Below are positions 29,995 to 40,300 of a DNA stretch of 53,058 nt, in pieces; position 1 is the first letter of the stretch; every line of letters starts with the position of its first letter. The stretch spans positions 1-53,058 of the IMG/VR virus record IMGVR_UViG_3300035190_000328. One strand, 5' to 3'. Under the pieces are notes generated by a model. It was not told where the DNA came from. It worked only from the letters and a program-made list of their open reading frames with translations, and did not search any database. Made by a program: the position numbers and the translations under genes. The stretch is from a virus.

Positions 29995-30225
29995 ATGAGT
30001 AAATACAAAATAACATTAGACCATACTCCAGAAATTGAAGTTAAAACATATTCAGGGGAAGTAGAAATAGATGGTAATAAATTTCATTTCTATTTAACAG
30101 ATAATGATAATGGTTCTGACCATGATGTAGATTTTATGGGTTCTGATATAGATAGTGAATTATTAGAACATGAAATACAAGAACTTAAAGTATTAATCAG
30201 AAATAAGTATCAGAATGAATTTTAA
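29995..30225 (+). CDS. hypothetical acidic protein, 76 aa
   Basis: Starts directly after the radical SAM-like stop. Acidic, beta-rich (YKITLDHTPEIEVKTYSGEVEIDGNKFHFYLTDNDNGSDHDVDF) with a helical end. Overlaps the next gene by 11 nt. No family recognised. Confidence 0.6.
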   Translation: MSKYKITLDHTPEIEVKTYSGEVEIDGNKFHFYLTDNDNGSDHDVDFMGSDIDSELLEHEIQELKVLIRNKYQNEF

Positions 30226-30472
30226 AGAATTTATAGAAAAATATAAACCTATTATTATTGATAGTCAATTAACTGGATATAAATGTTTTTTAGCTTCTAA
30301 ATGGCCTGATACTAGGATTATGTTAAAGAAAGAAAATACACATATTTGGTCAGTTTTAAAGGAAGAAGGTAAGATTATACTTAAAAATGACTTGCATTTT
30401 AAAGGACTTTTAGGTAATATTGTAACAGAAATTCCTTTTGAAGATAAAAACTTAATAATAGAAATAGAATGA
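30215..30472 (+). CDS. hypothetical protein, 85 aa
   Basis: Mixed alpha/beta protein (FKEFIEKYKPIIIDSQLTGYKCFLASKWPDTRIMLKKEN... LIIEIE). Overlaps both the 76-aa gene and the lipoprotein gene (4 nt, ATGA). Not recognised. Confidence 0.55.
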   Translation: MNFKEFIEKYKPIIIDSQLTGYKCFLASKWPDTRIMLKKENTHIWSVLKEEGKIILKNDLHFKGLLGNIVTEIPFEDKNLIIEIE

Positions 30473-30714
30473 AAAACTTAATAATATTAATTGTAACAAC
30501 ACTTTTTCTACAATCTTGTAGAATCTGTTGTAATGGTAATCCAAAGCTAACTACAAGGTATATGAATACTTGTATAGACTCTATAGCACCTAACATTGAA
30601 GTACCAGAGATTAAATCTATTACAGATGTAGTTGGAAAAGAAGTGTCTAAATTAGATGATGGTGTGTACATTGTTATATTAAGTAATAATGAACGGGTGA
30701 AAATTATAAACTAA
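30469..30714 (+). CDS. small lipoprotein, 81 aa
   Basis: Classic lipoprotein signal: Lys-charged N-terminus, hydrophobic core LIILIVTTLFL and lipobox LQSC with Cys17, which would be lipidated and anchored in the envelope. The mature part is about 65 residues with three more Cys (RICCNGNPK... NTCIDS) and a beta-like C-terminus. Phage lipoproteins often block superinfection or protect the lysis state; that role is possible but not shown. Confidence 0.75.
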   Translation: MKNLIILIVTTLFLQSCRICCNGNPKLTTRYMNTCIDSIAPNIEVPEIKSITDVVGKEVSKLDDGVYIVILSNNERVKIIN

Positions 30715-30956
30715 TGGAAACTAAAGAACAATTAATTAAAAATAAAAATATAATTATTCCTGCTTTAAGAGATTGGGCATTAACTTTTGATGGAGAACTT
30801 GATGAAGAAGGTGAAAAAACAGATAAAACTTACAATTATATTACATATTTAGCCAATAATTTAGAAAAAGAACAGTTAACTGAACAAGATGTTAAAGAAA
30901 TTTACTTCCATATTTGGCAAATTGAGCAGGGAGACATAAAATTAAACTTAATATGA
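30714..30956 (+). CDS. hypothetical acidic protein, 80 aa
   Basis: Helical and acidic (KNIIIPALRDWALTFDGELDEEGEKTDKTYNYITYLANNLEKEQLTEQDVKEIYFHIWQIEQGDIKLN). Start overlaps the lipoprotein stop by one base and its own TGA overlaps the following small ORF. Unknown. Confidence 0.55.
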   Translation: METKEQLIKNKNIIIPALRDWALTFDGELDEEGEKTDKTYNYITYLANNLEKEQLTEQDVKEIYFHIWQIEQGDIKLNLI

Positions 30957-31123
30957 AAAAACTTATAATACTAGATTATAGTACAGGAATTGCTCATTTA
31001 TACTTATATAGTGAGGAAGTTTGGCCTGATGGAAGTAATTTAGATAAACTTATAGAAGCTTTTGGGCATAATTTAGAAAACTGTGAGTACATGTCTACAG
31101 ATAAAGATTTAATAATTCATTAA
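30953..31123 (+). CDS. hypothetical protein, 56 aa
   Basis: ATG 30953 overlaps the previous TGA. Encodes MKKLIILDYSTGIAHLYLYSEEVWPDG..., an alpha/beta sequence reminiscent of small proteins with an ILDYSTG strand-turn. Ends TAA 31121-31123, one base before the next ATG at 31125. Function unknown. Confidence 0.55.
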   Translation: MKKLIILDYSTGIAHLYLYSEEVWPDGSNLDKLIEAFGHNLENCEYMSTDKDLIIH

Positions 31124-31124
31124 C

Positions 31125-31217
31125 ATGAAAACTTTTGCAATAATATTTTTAGTAACATTTGTAATAATTACTATAATAGCTGTAGCAGTATATGAAGATA
31201 GAGATAATTATAATTAA
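31125..31217 (+). CDS. 30-aa membrane microprotein
   Basis: ATG 31125 to TAA 31215-31217. One hydrophobic helix (FAIIFLVTFVIITIIAVAV) after MKT and before an acidic tail (YEDRDNYN). Sits one base after the previous stop and 3 nt before the next start, so it is part of the operon. Holin-like or antitoxin-like roles are possible but unsupported. Confidence 0.5.
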   Translation: MKTFAIIFLVTFVIITIIAVAVYEDRDNYN

Positions 31218-31220
31218 ATT

Positions 31221-31712
31221 ATGAGATACTATTGTGATAATAAAAGACATTTAGTTTGTGTTCCTTATTCTATTGAGAACCTTCATAAGATGGCTGAAGA
31301 TTTGAAAATCTCTAAGTCTTGGTATCATTCAGGTAGAAAACCTCATTATGATATACCTAAATTAAGAATAAAAGAAATACAAGCTAAATGCACTATTATA
31401 GACTCCAGAGAACTTGTTCATATTATAAAATCAGAAATTTTATTAAACACTAAAGTGTTTATGTTAAAGTCAGAAGAATTAGGTAATTATAAATTTAAAG
31501 TAAAAATATCTAATAACTTTGCTTCCTCAGAGTTTTCTATACATGATATGATAAGTGGGTATTTAGAAAATGAATGGTCTGATACTACATGGATAATAAG
31601 AGATATACTAGAAAATAATTATATTATAGTTTCTCCCACTCATATAAAATATAAACTACCTAATTATTTTAAACATACTATATCACCTTGGTATATACAA
31701 AAATATTATTAA
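31221..31712 (+). CDS. hypothetical protein, 163 aa
   Basis: Contains basic and aromatic stretches (MRYYCDNKRHLVCVPYSIENLHKMAEDLKISKSWYHSGRKPHYDIPKLRI). The opening with Cys-x-n-Cys and the phrase KSWYHSGRKPHYDI resemble DUF4031-type small phage proteins, where an HYD motif follows a helix. The C-terminal half has strands and another aromatic motif (PWYIQKYY). Function unknown. Confidence 0.6.
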   Translation: MRYYCDNKRHLVCVPYSIENLHKMAEDLKISKSWYHSGRKPHYDIPKLRIKEIQAKCTIIDSRELVHIIKSEILLNTKVFMLKSEELGNYKFKVKISNNFASSEFSIHDMISGYLENEWSDTTWIIRDILENNYIIVSPTHIKYKLPNYFKHTISPWYIQKYY

Positions 31713-31925
31713 ATGAAATGGATAGACATTAGTAAAGAAAAACCACAAGAAGGTGTAAAGTACTTTTTTAAGATTTACTATGGTAATAATGCAGAAGAAA
31801 AACTTGTAGGTTATTATTATAATAAAAAAGGTAAGGAGTATTTTTCAGAAGCTTTTGATGGAGAAACTTATAGCTTGGAAGAACTTACAGAATGTTATTG
31901 GTTAAAAGAAGAAGAGCATGGATAA
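31713..31925 (+). CDS. hypothetical protein, 70 aa
   Basis: Starts MKWIDISKEKPQEGVKYFFKIYYG and contains GYYYNKKGKEYFSEAFDG... TECYWLKEE. The opening (W-x-x-(I/V)xxxxPxxG) and final EVTxWxP-like part (LTECYWLK) recall small DUF551-like phage proteins. Directly follows the previous stop. Confidence 0.6.
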   Translation: MKWIDISKEKPQEGVKYFFKIYYGNNAEEKLVGYYYNKKGKEYFSEAFDGETYSLEELTECYWLKEEEHG

Positions 31926-32175
31926 ACAAGTAGCTAAATTCTTTTATGAATTAGGTAAAATAGATAGACTAGCAGAAATAGAAAATAGAGCTACAAATAC
32001 TTTAGAAAGTAGAATTGAAGAATATTACTTTCATTTTGGTAATAAAAAAGAATCTAAAGAACTAGATTGGCAACTACTAGAAGAAAGGTTCTGCAAAGAA
32101 TGGAATAAAAGAATATTTGCTAATAATAGAATGCAGTATTGGGAAATAAACCAATGGTATAAAGATAATGTATAA
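31918..32175 (+). CDS. hypothetical protein, 85 aa
   Basis: Helical, charged protein (DKQVAKFFYELGKIDRLAEIENRATNTLESRIEEYYFHFGNKKESKELDWQLLEERFCKEWNKR). Overlaps the preceding gene by 8 nt and the next by one base. No family recognised. Confidence 0.6.
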   Translation: MDKQVAKFFYELGKIDRLAEIENRATNTLESRIEEYYFHFGNKKESKELDWQLLEERFCKEWNKRIFANNRMQYWEINQWYKDNV

Positions 32176-32453
32176 TGGAAAAGTTTGAAATGATAATTAA
32201 AGATGGTAAGTGGCAGAAGTTTTGGAACTATGTTTCTGAACCTAAAGCATATTGGAATGACCAAGGGAATTTACCACAAGTTATTTGTTATTTTGGTGCT
32301 GAACCTGAATACTTTAAACTATCTGAAGTAGATTTTATTAAAATGGATTCTATTAAAGGTGGATTTCCTATACTAATGCTGGGTATTAAAGGTACTAATG
32401 AATTTAGGGATTTAAGAATGTGTTATGCAGCTAAAATAGTTGAAGATGTTTAG
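32175..32453 (+). CDS. hypothetical protein, 92 aa
   Basis: Soluble alpha/beta protein (EKFEMIIKDGKWQKFWNYVSEPKAYWNDQGNLPQVICYFGAEPEYFKLSEVDFIKMDSIKGGFPILMLGIKGTNEFRDLRMCYAAKIV). The last residues overlap the following small gene by 8 nt. Ends in TAG. Unknown. Confidence 0.6.
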   Translation: MEKFEMIIKDGKWQKFWNYVSEPKAYWNDQGNLPQVICYFGAEPEYFKLSEVDFIKMDSIKGGFPILMLGIKGTNEFRDLRMCYAAKIVEDV

Positions 32454-32640
32454 AAAAAAGAAAAAAAATACATTTTATATGTATTTTAGTAGTAATGTTT
32501 TTCAACATAATGATATTATTACTAATGGTAATGGTAGAACAATGAGAATTATTTATCCTTGGTATAAAAGGTTGTGGCACGCTATAATTAACCATAATCC
32601 CAATAAACACAAAGTAGAAGTTATTAAAGATGGGGAATAG
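32446..32640 (+). CDS. hypothetical basic protein, 64 aa
   Basis: ATG 32446 is taken as the start; the codon at 32440 is a TTG. Very basic N-terminus (FRKKKKNTFYMYFSSN) and basic C-terminus (WHAIINHNPNKHKVEVIKDG). Nucleic-acid binding is likely in principle. Overlaps both neighbours. Unknown. Confidence 0.55.
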   Translation: MFRKKKKNTFYMYFSSNVFQHNDIITNGNGRTMRIIYPWYKRLWHAIINHNPNKHKVEVIKDGE

Positions 32641-32845
32641 TTATCAAAATAAGAAAAGAAAGAGGAATTTAGCTAAGAAGGCTAAATTTAGAAAAACTCT
32701 AACTTATAGTATATTTAGAGTTTATAATATTACAAATTCTACTAAATTTAAAAATGCTGTAAGAAATATTACTATAGATGCTTTCATATTTGGTAGAACT
32801 AAACCTTTAGAAGAGTATTATAAAATTAAAAAGAGGAGTTTATAG
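32630..32845 (+). CDS. hypothetical basic protein, 71 aa
   Basis: Extremely Lys/Arg-rich (GNSYQNKKRKRNLAKKAKFRKTLTYSIFRVYN...). Last gene of the plus-strand block. It ends TAG inside the left arm of the shared terminator, so its 3' end and the terminator overlap. A histone-like or RNA-binding role is conceivable, with no direct support. Confidence 0.6.
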   Translation: MGNSYQNKKRKRNLAKKAKFRKTLTYSIFRVYNITNSTKFKNAVRNITIDAFIFGRTKPLEEYYKIKKRSL

Positions 32846-32856
32846 CTCCTCTTTTT
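32828..32856. terminator. two-way terminator between convergent blocks
   Basis: AAAAAGAGGAG (32828-32838) pairs with CTCCTCTTTTT (32846-32856) around a 7-nt loop. T-runs on both strands make it work in both directions. It lies between the end of the plus-strand block (32845) and the end of the minus-strand operon (32858), with almost no other spacer. Confidence 0.9.
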
Positions 32857-32857
32857 A

Positions 32858-35800
32858 TTATCTAGTCTCATAAGTCTTAGACTTAGCTTGTTCTGTTAAT
32901 TCTAATAACTCATCAATACCTGAGTATCCATTTATCCATTGTGCTGAATAATGGAATTGATTAGCTTTATCTCTAGGATTATTCTCCCCTACTGAAAAAT
33001 CCCTTATTTCATCTGCTGTATTAGACAATGTATTAGTAGCTTGATCTAATACTCCAATTAGAGGTAAAGGGTTCTTTAAAAGCCTTGTAAACTCTGATGG
33101 GGTATAAACAAAACCTACCTCTGCTAATGATTTATTTAAGAACCTATAAGTATTTCTAAGAGCTATATTTTGTTTATAATAAGGTTCATCATCATCTCCT
33201 TCTAATCCTAAAGCAAATATAGCAGTTAAAAGACCTATAATAACCCTTAAATCTCTGAGAGCATAGCCTATTTGCTTTCTTTTAATTTCCATGTAATCTT
33301 CAAAAGATGTTAATTCAGCAGCTTCAGGATTCTTATTAGCCCATTGTTCATATTTATATCTAGCTATTTCTTCATTAACCCTATTTTTATTCCAATAACC
33401 AAATGTTATTAAATCTCCTATTAGATTACCTATTTTAGGTAATACAGTAGTAGTTATATATTCAGATATAGTTTTAGATTGATCTTTGTAAAATTCTTCA
33501 ACTAAAGCTCTATGAGTACCTATATCTAAGTAATCTAAAGATTCATTATATCTTGTAGCACCAAATCTCTCTTGTAAAATACCTGGCATCCATGTTTTAA
33601 ATGTCATTAAAGATTTTAACAGGATATTACTTTGATAAGCAGCTACATCATCTTGGGACATAGTACCATAAGATTTTCTTACAAATTCTTTAATAGCCTC
33701 TCTTAATTGATTAAGTTTATTATAATAATTTTCAGAACCTTGTTTAAATTCACCTTCAGTTATCAAATCATAGGCTGATTTTGCTCCTTCTGGTAAATTT
33801 TTTAAGCTACGCAGTTTCCCTTTATCATCAAATCCATATCTTTTAGCTACCATAATAGCATTAGTACCTGATAACCATTTCTCACCTTGAGCAAAGAATA
33901 TTAGGAATGTGTGAGAACTAAATACTTTATTTAATACATTCTGAGAAGCTAATTGAGCTTTTAAATCATTTTGATTATCTGTATAAGGATTTACTTGGAT
34001 AAGAAAATCTGTAACTTTCTTATCTCTTGACCAAAATTCTTTTTCAGCTTCATAGAAATCAAATCCTAGTTTCTTAGCCATATTAGTAGAAGCCCATTTA
34101 CCTGCTATAGCTGATACTGCTGCTGGTATTACTTTAAAACCAAGCCTCATTTGGATATTCTTGTTATTAGCTGTATTAATAAACTTAGTTAGCCCTTTAC
34201 CTAATTTCTTAGTTACTGAAGGATCTAATTGTATTCCATATACTTTCTTATTAACAGCAGTAGTAAATATCTCTATAGCTCTTATTTTAGAGCTATTATT
34301 AGCATCTACAATAGGTTCTCCAGTAGGAGATTTAACAATCCTACCTAAAGCATCTGTTACCTCAAAATTATCAGCTAATTGTAAACCTACTTTTAATATT
34401 TCAATATCAGCCTCAACAGCCTGCATATTCTTAAAGTTATATACCATATTAGCAAATAGCATATAATCTTTAATTAAATCCTGACTTCTATCTGAATAGT
34501 TTATCTCTCCACTTTTATTTCTAAAAGGATTAATAAAATACTTAGGGATATGATGTCTAACTTCTTTTGTAGAAGGATCTATATCTCCAAATATAGTATC
34601 ACCTTGCCTTACAGCAGCTAAGTAAGTAAATTCATCTTTTAAAGCTTGGGTAGGATCCTCTCTCATTTTATCTAAGAAAGTCTTTCTAATCCAAGGATAA
34701 AAGTTACCTTTAATATCTAAATCTAAATATTCTTTAGATTTCTGATTAAAATCTAATAGATAATTATAAAGAGGTAATAATGCAGTACCATCTATCTTTT
34801 GATAAGCTTCTGAAGTATATTTAGCATAAGCTTCTTGGTTAGGTTGATAGTACCTTGATCTTAATTCATTAGTTTTAGCAGCTTCAAGATTATTCTCCTC
34901 TTCCCATTCTTCCATATATTGCTTAAATAAAGATTCTGCTTTAGAAGGATCTATTTCTCTAATAGGAGAAATATAATTTTCTAAGGACACTTCCCTATTT
35001 TTTTTTAATTCAGCGTACTTCTGTCTGGCATTAGGTTTTAATTCAAAATAGCTATTTATGAAATCTACATTGTTCTTATTAGCTTCTTGGTAAAATTCAG
35101 GAGATAGTCTTGTTATAAAATCCCCTTTATCATTTTTTAATAAATCTATATTTAATCCTTGTTTTTTAACCTCATTGTAAAGCTCTGTAAGCTTATTATT
35201 AAAGATTAAAACTTCATCAAAAGTTTTCTGTTGTTGTTGATTTAATATTCTATCTAAAGCTGTTAAATGAGGTACTCCTACATTTCTAAGAGGTACAAAA
35301 TTATCTAATACTGAGTTACTAGGAAGAATTTTAGGAGTTAAAACATGGTTATCTTCCATTAATTGGGAATTAATAGATTCAAATTGAGCTTCAATCTGCT
35401 CTAAATAAGTTATAATATCATCTTTAAGAGAAGCTATATTCTTTTTAAATTCTTCTTTTTGTTCAGAATCTTCAGCTTTTTCTAATATATATTTAGTTTC
35501 TTCTTTAATTATTTTATCAAAAGCTTTTAATTCTGTATAATAGTTTTGTAAATCTGTTTTAGATAGGTTATTAATATCTTTTAATCCACCTAAACTTAGC
35601 CTTACAGCATCTATTAAATTCTTTAAACCTTTATCTTTCATAGTATCTTCAATAGATTTCTCTAATTCATCTACTAAGAGTTTCATTCTTTCATGCTCTT
35701 TAGAACCTTTTTTTAGCTGCGCTAGTTTAGTTTCTCTATCTTTCTTTAATTGTATCTTAATTCTTAAAGCTTCATTTCTTGCTTTACTATCTGAATATTC

Positions 35801-36649
35801 AAAATGTCCATGAATAGTATCTAAGTGAGAACTAAATTCTTTAGGCACACTATAAGCAGTTTGTATATTTTTACCACCACCTATAATCATAATAGGAATA
35901 GTCCTAGCTTGCCTGTAATTTTCAATCTTAGTTTGATTAGTTAAAGCTTGGGCATAAGAATCTATACCTAATTTAGCAGCTATTTTTCTTTTTCCAGAAA
36001 TACCATCTCTAATAGGAACTAATTGATTATTATAACCTTTAGTATTTAATTGATTCGCATTATAGGTTATAAAGTCAAATATAGCTCCTGTACCATCAGA
36101 ATATTGAGCTACAAGATTAATTGTACCTGCTATATCTGAAAGGTTATCTACAACAATCTGATCAGCTTTAATTAAAGCTTTTTTAGTACTATCTATATCA
36201 TTTTGTTGTTTAATAATAACATCTATAGTATTCTTAGATAACTCATATAATTTATCATAAATATTAGAACTAAATTTTTTAGTTATAAGCTCTTTAACAG
36301 GTTCTATATCTAAAGTATTACCTTCATAGTTTCCTATAAGTACATTGTTAATCAAACCTATAGCTCTGTTAAGCTCATAAGCAGTTTCCTTAGTTGTACT
36401 TTGTTTCTTACCAGTATAATTATTAACTATCTGGCTAACCCTTCTGGCATTTAGCTTAGTATCTGTACCTGAAAGAACATAATCCTGCCCATTGTTAACT
36501 ATGTTAGCATTAACAACTTCAAAATATTTTTCAGTAAACTCCTGATTAGCCTTAGTAGGTAATTGAAGAATAGTGTTTTTAGATGCCTTATAATTAGCAA
36601 TTACATTATAAGCTCTTTCTTTATCTTTAGGATCTATTATACAACTCAT
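32858..36649 (-). CDS. giant-operon protein C, 1263 aa (probable virion protein)
   Basis: Last gene of the minus-strand operon. Starts MSCIIDPKDKERAYNV. Residues 1-700 are largely helical with long charged coiled-coil stretches (KKDRETKLAQLKKGSKEHERMKLLVDELEKSIEDTMKD), then a mixed region. Near residue 1140 a hydrophobic segment (DLRVIIGLLTAIFALGLEGDDDE) could cross a membrane. No enzymatic motif was found. Size, order and the shared MxC start with its two upstream neighbours suggest a crAss-like internal virion or ejection protein. The start ATG lies 2 nt from the previous gene's TAG. Confidence 0.7.
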   Translation of the reverse strand: MSCIIDPKDKERAYNVIANYKASKNTILQLPTKANQEFTEKYFEVVNANIVNNGQDYVLSGTDTKLNARRVSQIVNNYTGKKQSTTKETAYELNRAIGLINNVLIGNYEGNTLDIEPVKELITKKFSSNIYDKLYELSKNTIDVIIKQQNDIDSTKKALIKADQIVVDNLSDIAGTINLVAQYSDGTGAIFDFITYNANQLNTKGYNNQLVPIRDGISGKRKIAAKLGIDSYAQALTNQTKIENYRQARTIPIMIIGGGKNIQTAYSVPKEFSSHLDTIHGHFEYSDSKARNEALRIKIQLKKDRETKLAQLKKGSKEHERMKLLVDELEKSIEDTMKDKGLKNLIDAVRLSLGGLKDINNLSKTDLQNYYTELKAFDKIIKEETKYILEKAEDSEQKEEFKKNIASLKDDIITYLEQIEAQFESINSQLMEDNHVLTPKILPSNSVLDNFVPLRNVGVPHLTALDRILNQQQQKTFDEVLIFNNKLTELYNEVKKQGLNIDLLKNDKGDFITRLSPEFYQEANKNNVDFINSYFELKPNARQKYAELKKNREVSLENYISPIREIDPSKAESLFKQYMEEWEEENNLEAAKTNELRSRYYQPNQEAYAKYTSEAYQKIDGTALLPLYNYLLDFNQKSKEYLDLDIKGNFYPWIRKTFLDKMREDPTQALKDEFTYLAAVRQGDTIFGDIDPSTKEVRHHIPKYFINPFRNKSGEINYSDRSQDLIKDYMLFANMVYNFKNMQAVEADIEILKVGLQLADNFEVTDALGRIVKSPTGEPIVDANNSSKIRAIEIFTTAVNKKVYGIQLDPSVTKKLGKGLTKFINTANNKNIQMRLGFKVIPAAVSAIAGKWASTNMAKKLGFDFYEAEKEFWSRDKKVTDFLIQVNPYTDNQNDLKAQLASQNVLNKVFSSHTFLIFFAQGEKWLSGTNAIMVAKRYGFDDKGKLRSLKNLPEGAKSAYDLITEGEFKQGSENYYNKLNQLREAIKEFVRKSYGTMSQDDVAAYQSNILLKSLMTFKTWMPGILQERFGATRYNESLDYLDIGTHRALVEEFYKDQSKTISEYITTTVLPKIGNLIGDLITFGYWNKNRVNEEIARYKYEQWANKNPEAAELTSFEDYMEIKRKQIGYALRDLRVIIGLLTAIFALGLEGDDDEPYYKQNIALRNTYRFLNKSLAEVGFVYTPSEFTRLLKNPLPLIGVLDQATNTLSNTADEIRDFSVGENNPRDKANQFHYSAQWINGYSGIDELLELTEQAKSKTYETR

Positions 36650-36651
36650 AG

Positions 36652-37314
36652 CTATTTGCAGGTAGAGTCTATAGACCCTTTATTAATAGTTTGTAATAGT
36701 GTTATTTGTTGGTCTTTATTTAACCAATCTAAATTATTGTAATCTTCTTTAAAAGAATTTAAAGCATCTTCATAAGTAGGATATATTTCTCCTGCTACTT
36801 CAAACTGATTTTCTCCTAATTGGTTAATACTATTACCTACAGTAGTTACAGGTAAATCTATTTCTACACTATAATTATTAGCAAAATCTTTAGTAACAGT
36901 AAATACTTCAGGAAATGCAGATTCTAAGTTTTTCATAGTATCTACATTAACCTGTAATTTCCTAGTATTATAAGCTTTCTTTTCTTCTTTATCAAACTCA
37001 ATACCTCTGGTTATAGTATATTTACCTGTTTTATTAAATACAGGTTCATATTTATGAATTATACCTACTAGGTTATCTAGTACTTCTTGTAAAGTAGTTC
37101 CATTATTAATAAGTTCTGCAACTTGTTTAGCTTGATTATTAGCTTTAACCTGCATATATTTAGAATACTCAGTAATAGTTGGATAAACATAGTTAATACT
37201 ATCTTTACCTGTTCTAAACTTAGTATAAGCTATAACTCCATCTTCTGCTACTTTAGTACCAGCCCATAAAGCTAAACTTCTAAACAATGGTAATCCTTTA
37301 TTTACACAACTCAT
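36652..37314 (-). CDS. giant-operon protein B, 220 aa
   Basis: Starts MSCVNKGLPLFRSLALWAGTKV and its ATG overlaps the TAA of the 3171-aa gene by one base. Mixed alpha/beta; contains PTITEYSKYMQVKANNQAKQVAELINNGTTLQEVLDNLVG and ends SIDSTCK with TAG. The MSC opening is shared with the two flanking giant proteins. Probably a small partner of the virion RNA-polymerase complex. No family recognised. Confidence 0.7.
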   Translation of the reverse strand: MSCVNKGLPLFRSLALWAGTKVAEDGVIAYTKFRTGKDSINYVYPTITEYSKYMQVKANNQAKQVAELINNGTTLQEVLDNLVGIIHKYEPVFNKTGKYTITRGIEFDKEEKKAYNTRKLQVNVDTMKNLESAFPEVFTVTKDFANNYSVEIDLPVTTVGNSINQLGENQFEVAGEIYPTYEDALNSFKEDYNNLDWLNKDQQITLLQTINKGSIDSTCK

Positions 37315-40300
37315 TATAAACAGTCTTTAACAAATGTAGTAAAATCTTCTGAATCTATAGTAGTATCTTGTTGAGCAGCTCTTTGTTTTAAATGATCTAT
37401 AAGAGCTTCATCATTAACATAGTTAGTAGCTATTTCAGGTTTATTAGCCTTAATCCAATCTAAAGTTTCAGTAACTTTTTGCATATCTACTTCTAAAACA
37501 GGTTTAGCTGCTACAGCAGTTATCTCAGAATCTAAAGTAGATTTATTATTAGTAGAAATCATTACTAACCTATTAGAAGGTCTTGAAACTGCTACATATA
37601 AGCTTTTGTTCTTATTAACTGTAGAACCACCATTAGTAGAACCTAGTATATTATCTTCAAAAACATATACATTATTATAAGTAGAACCTTGAGCTTTATG
37701 AGAGGTTATAGCATACCCATATTGAAGATTAGCAAAATTAGCTTTTAAAGCAAATGCTAATTGTTTATCAGTTTGGAATAAACTAGCCACATCTTTATTA
37801 AATTTCTCTTTACTACTTTCTGCAATAGCTAGTATTTTTACTCCGTAAGCTACCATTTTTAAATCTGGTAGTATTTCACCTTCTTCATTTAATAACTCTA
37901 ATTCTACTACATTATAGTTAAAATTAAAAGATCTACTGCCCATTTTAGCTGAGAATACACTAATACTTCCTGTAAAGTTATTTATGGCTTTTAAAGAATG
38001 TATTATGTAATCATCAGAATTATATATTACAGGTACAGGAACTCCTCCTAAATCTGTAGTATATGTATCATAAGCAGTTATAAATTCTCCAACATTAAAT
38101 TGGTTTTTAGCTTTTTCTCCCCAAAGTTTCTCTCTAATCTTAACATTAAGGTTTTTAACACTTAAAGGAGAACTATGGTTCTCATTATTAAATGTCACAG
38201 CTTTAACATACTCAGGGTTATTATTAGCTTCTTTAATATCTTTAACCATACTATCTAAAGCTTCATCTACATTATTAGTAAATAGTAATGTAGATTGGCT
38301 AATAGGATCTATTTTATTAAATCTAAAACCTTCAGGTATAGCTATTAATTTAGGAGTTTTACTCTCTATATTTCTAGCTACTAAAGTTCCAGCACCTATA
38401 ATAGGGCTATTAGCAGCTTGTCTCATTTTTTCAACTAAAGTATATTGATTTTTAATATCAAATACAGGACTATCTACATCCTCACCTACAGGAGGTAATT
38501 GTGCATTATCTCCCATAAATATAACTTTAGCTGAAGGTTTTTTAAGCTCCATAATTTCTTTATAAATATTTGGAGAAATCATTGAAGCCTCATCTACTAT
38601 AATTAAATCTAATTGTTTAATAGGTACTTTACCTTGCTGTCTAGCATATAAATCTGGAGTAAACTCTCCTGTAGATTCATTAAGTTTAATAGCTAGTGCT
38701 GATGCTACAGTAAAAGCATTCTTTTTACCTATAGATTTACCTAAAACTTTTTTAGCTTTATGTGCAACAGTAATACCTCCTATTCTACCAGTATAACCTT
38801 CAATAGTTTTTTTGATAATAGTAGTTTTACCTGTACCACCTCTACCTATTAGAGTAAATTCTGTAGCAGGAGATCTTAAAAACCCATCTAATAAATCAAG
38901 AGCTTGTTGTTGCCCTTCATTAGCAAAAACTCCTGGGAATAATTCATATTTATTCTTTTTAACTCCTTCCATATTTGTTGAAGGTAAAGTTACATAATTT
39001 TCACCTTCTATAATAGGAGTATAAGCATGATAGTAATATTTATCTCCAATAGCTCCTGTAGGTAAGTATTGTTTACCTTGGAATGGGAAGAATACTCCAT
39101 CTATGACAGCATGAGACCTTGTTAGTAAGTATACTTCTTTCTTACTATTACCTACTAATATTATAGGGCCTTTTTGATATATCTTATCACTATCTAAAGG
39201 TTGTCCTGCTTGATAACCATCTCTTGAAACATATTTTCTTAATCTTTTTTCTACTATACCATTTTGTTGTAGAAACTGTTCTACAAATTTATGAGGTATT
39301 ACAGGTTCCATATTCTTTAAAGCCTGTAAAGACATATCTATATATTCCTTTGGTAGTAACTTCTGATAACTAATAGGGCTATCAGAAATACCTGATTGTA
39401 ACAATTGAGCTATAATAAGTTTCTTAGCAAAAGGTTGAGTTACAGGATTATCATATAATTCCTTAAATCCTTCTGCTAATATTTCTTGTTGTACAGGGTT
39501 AACCCTTTGAGATACTAATTTAATATTATAAGTACTTCTAGGTTTAATATCCCCTTTGTCTTTACCTTCTTCTGGTAATAGAGGTATCATTTCCTGTAAG
39601 AATTTATTATCAGGAAACTTATCTTTTAAATCTAATAACTCAGTCATTAACTCACTAGTTCTTAGTATACTAGAGTATTCACTTAAAGTTTTACCTGAAT
39701 CTAAAGGAGATGTTATTAATCCAAAAGTTGCTAACTCCCTATCAGCTCTTTCTAATATAGTAGTTAAGTTATTAGCTCCTGAGAACCTATATAAATCATA
39801 GATAATATCCATAATTTCAGGCCCTCTAAGGTATTTATCAAAACTCACAAACTGCATACCTGAAGACCAAATCTTATCAGCTTCCATAGCAGTATTTTTA
39901 AGTTCTTTTAATAGGGTATCTTCAAATAGGTTAGGTAAGTTTTTAAAAGATTTATCTTCTAAAACATCATAATACATCTTTCTTTTAATCCAAGAATCTA
40001 CAAGTGTTTTACCAGCTTGTTTAGTATCTTGATTAGAAACCTGTTGTATCTTATTTAATTGAGAACCTGCTCTATTATATAACTCAAAGCTGTATAGTAC
40101 CTGAACTTGTTGTTTTAACTCATCTAAAGACATAGTATTCATATCTTTAGACATATTATCTTTAAGTTCTGCTTTAGTTATGTAGTTAACAAGAGTTTTT
40201 CCTTCTTTAAGTTCATCATAGTATTCAGCTAAATCTAATGCTTCACCATCTTCTATTTCTTGCTGAGTAAGATCTACTTCACTTCTAAGCTTAGACATCT

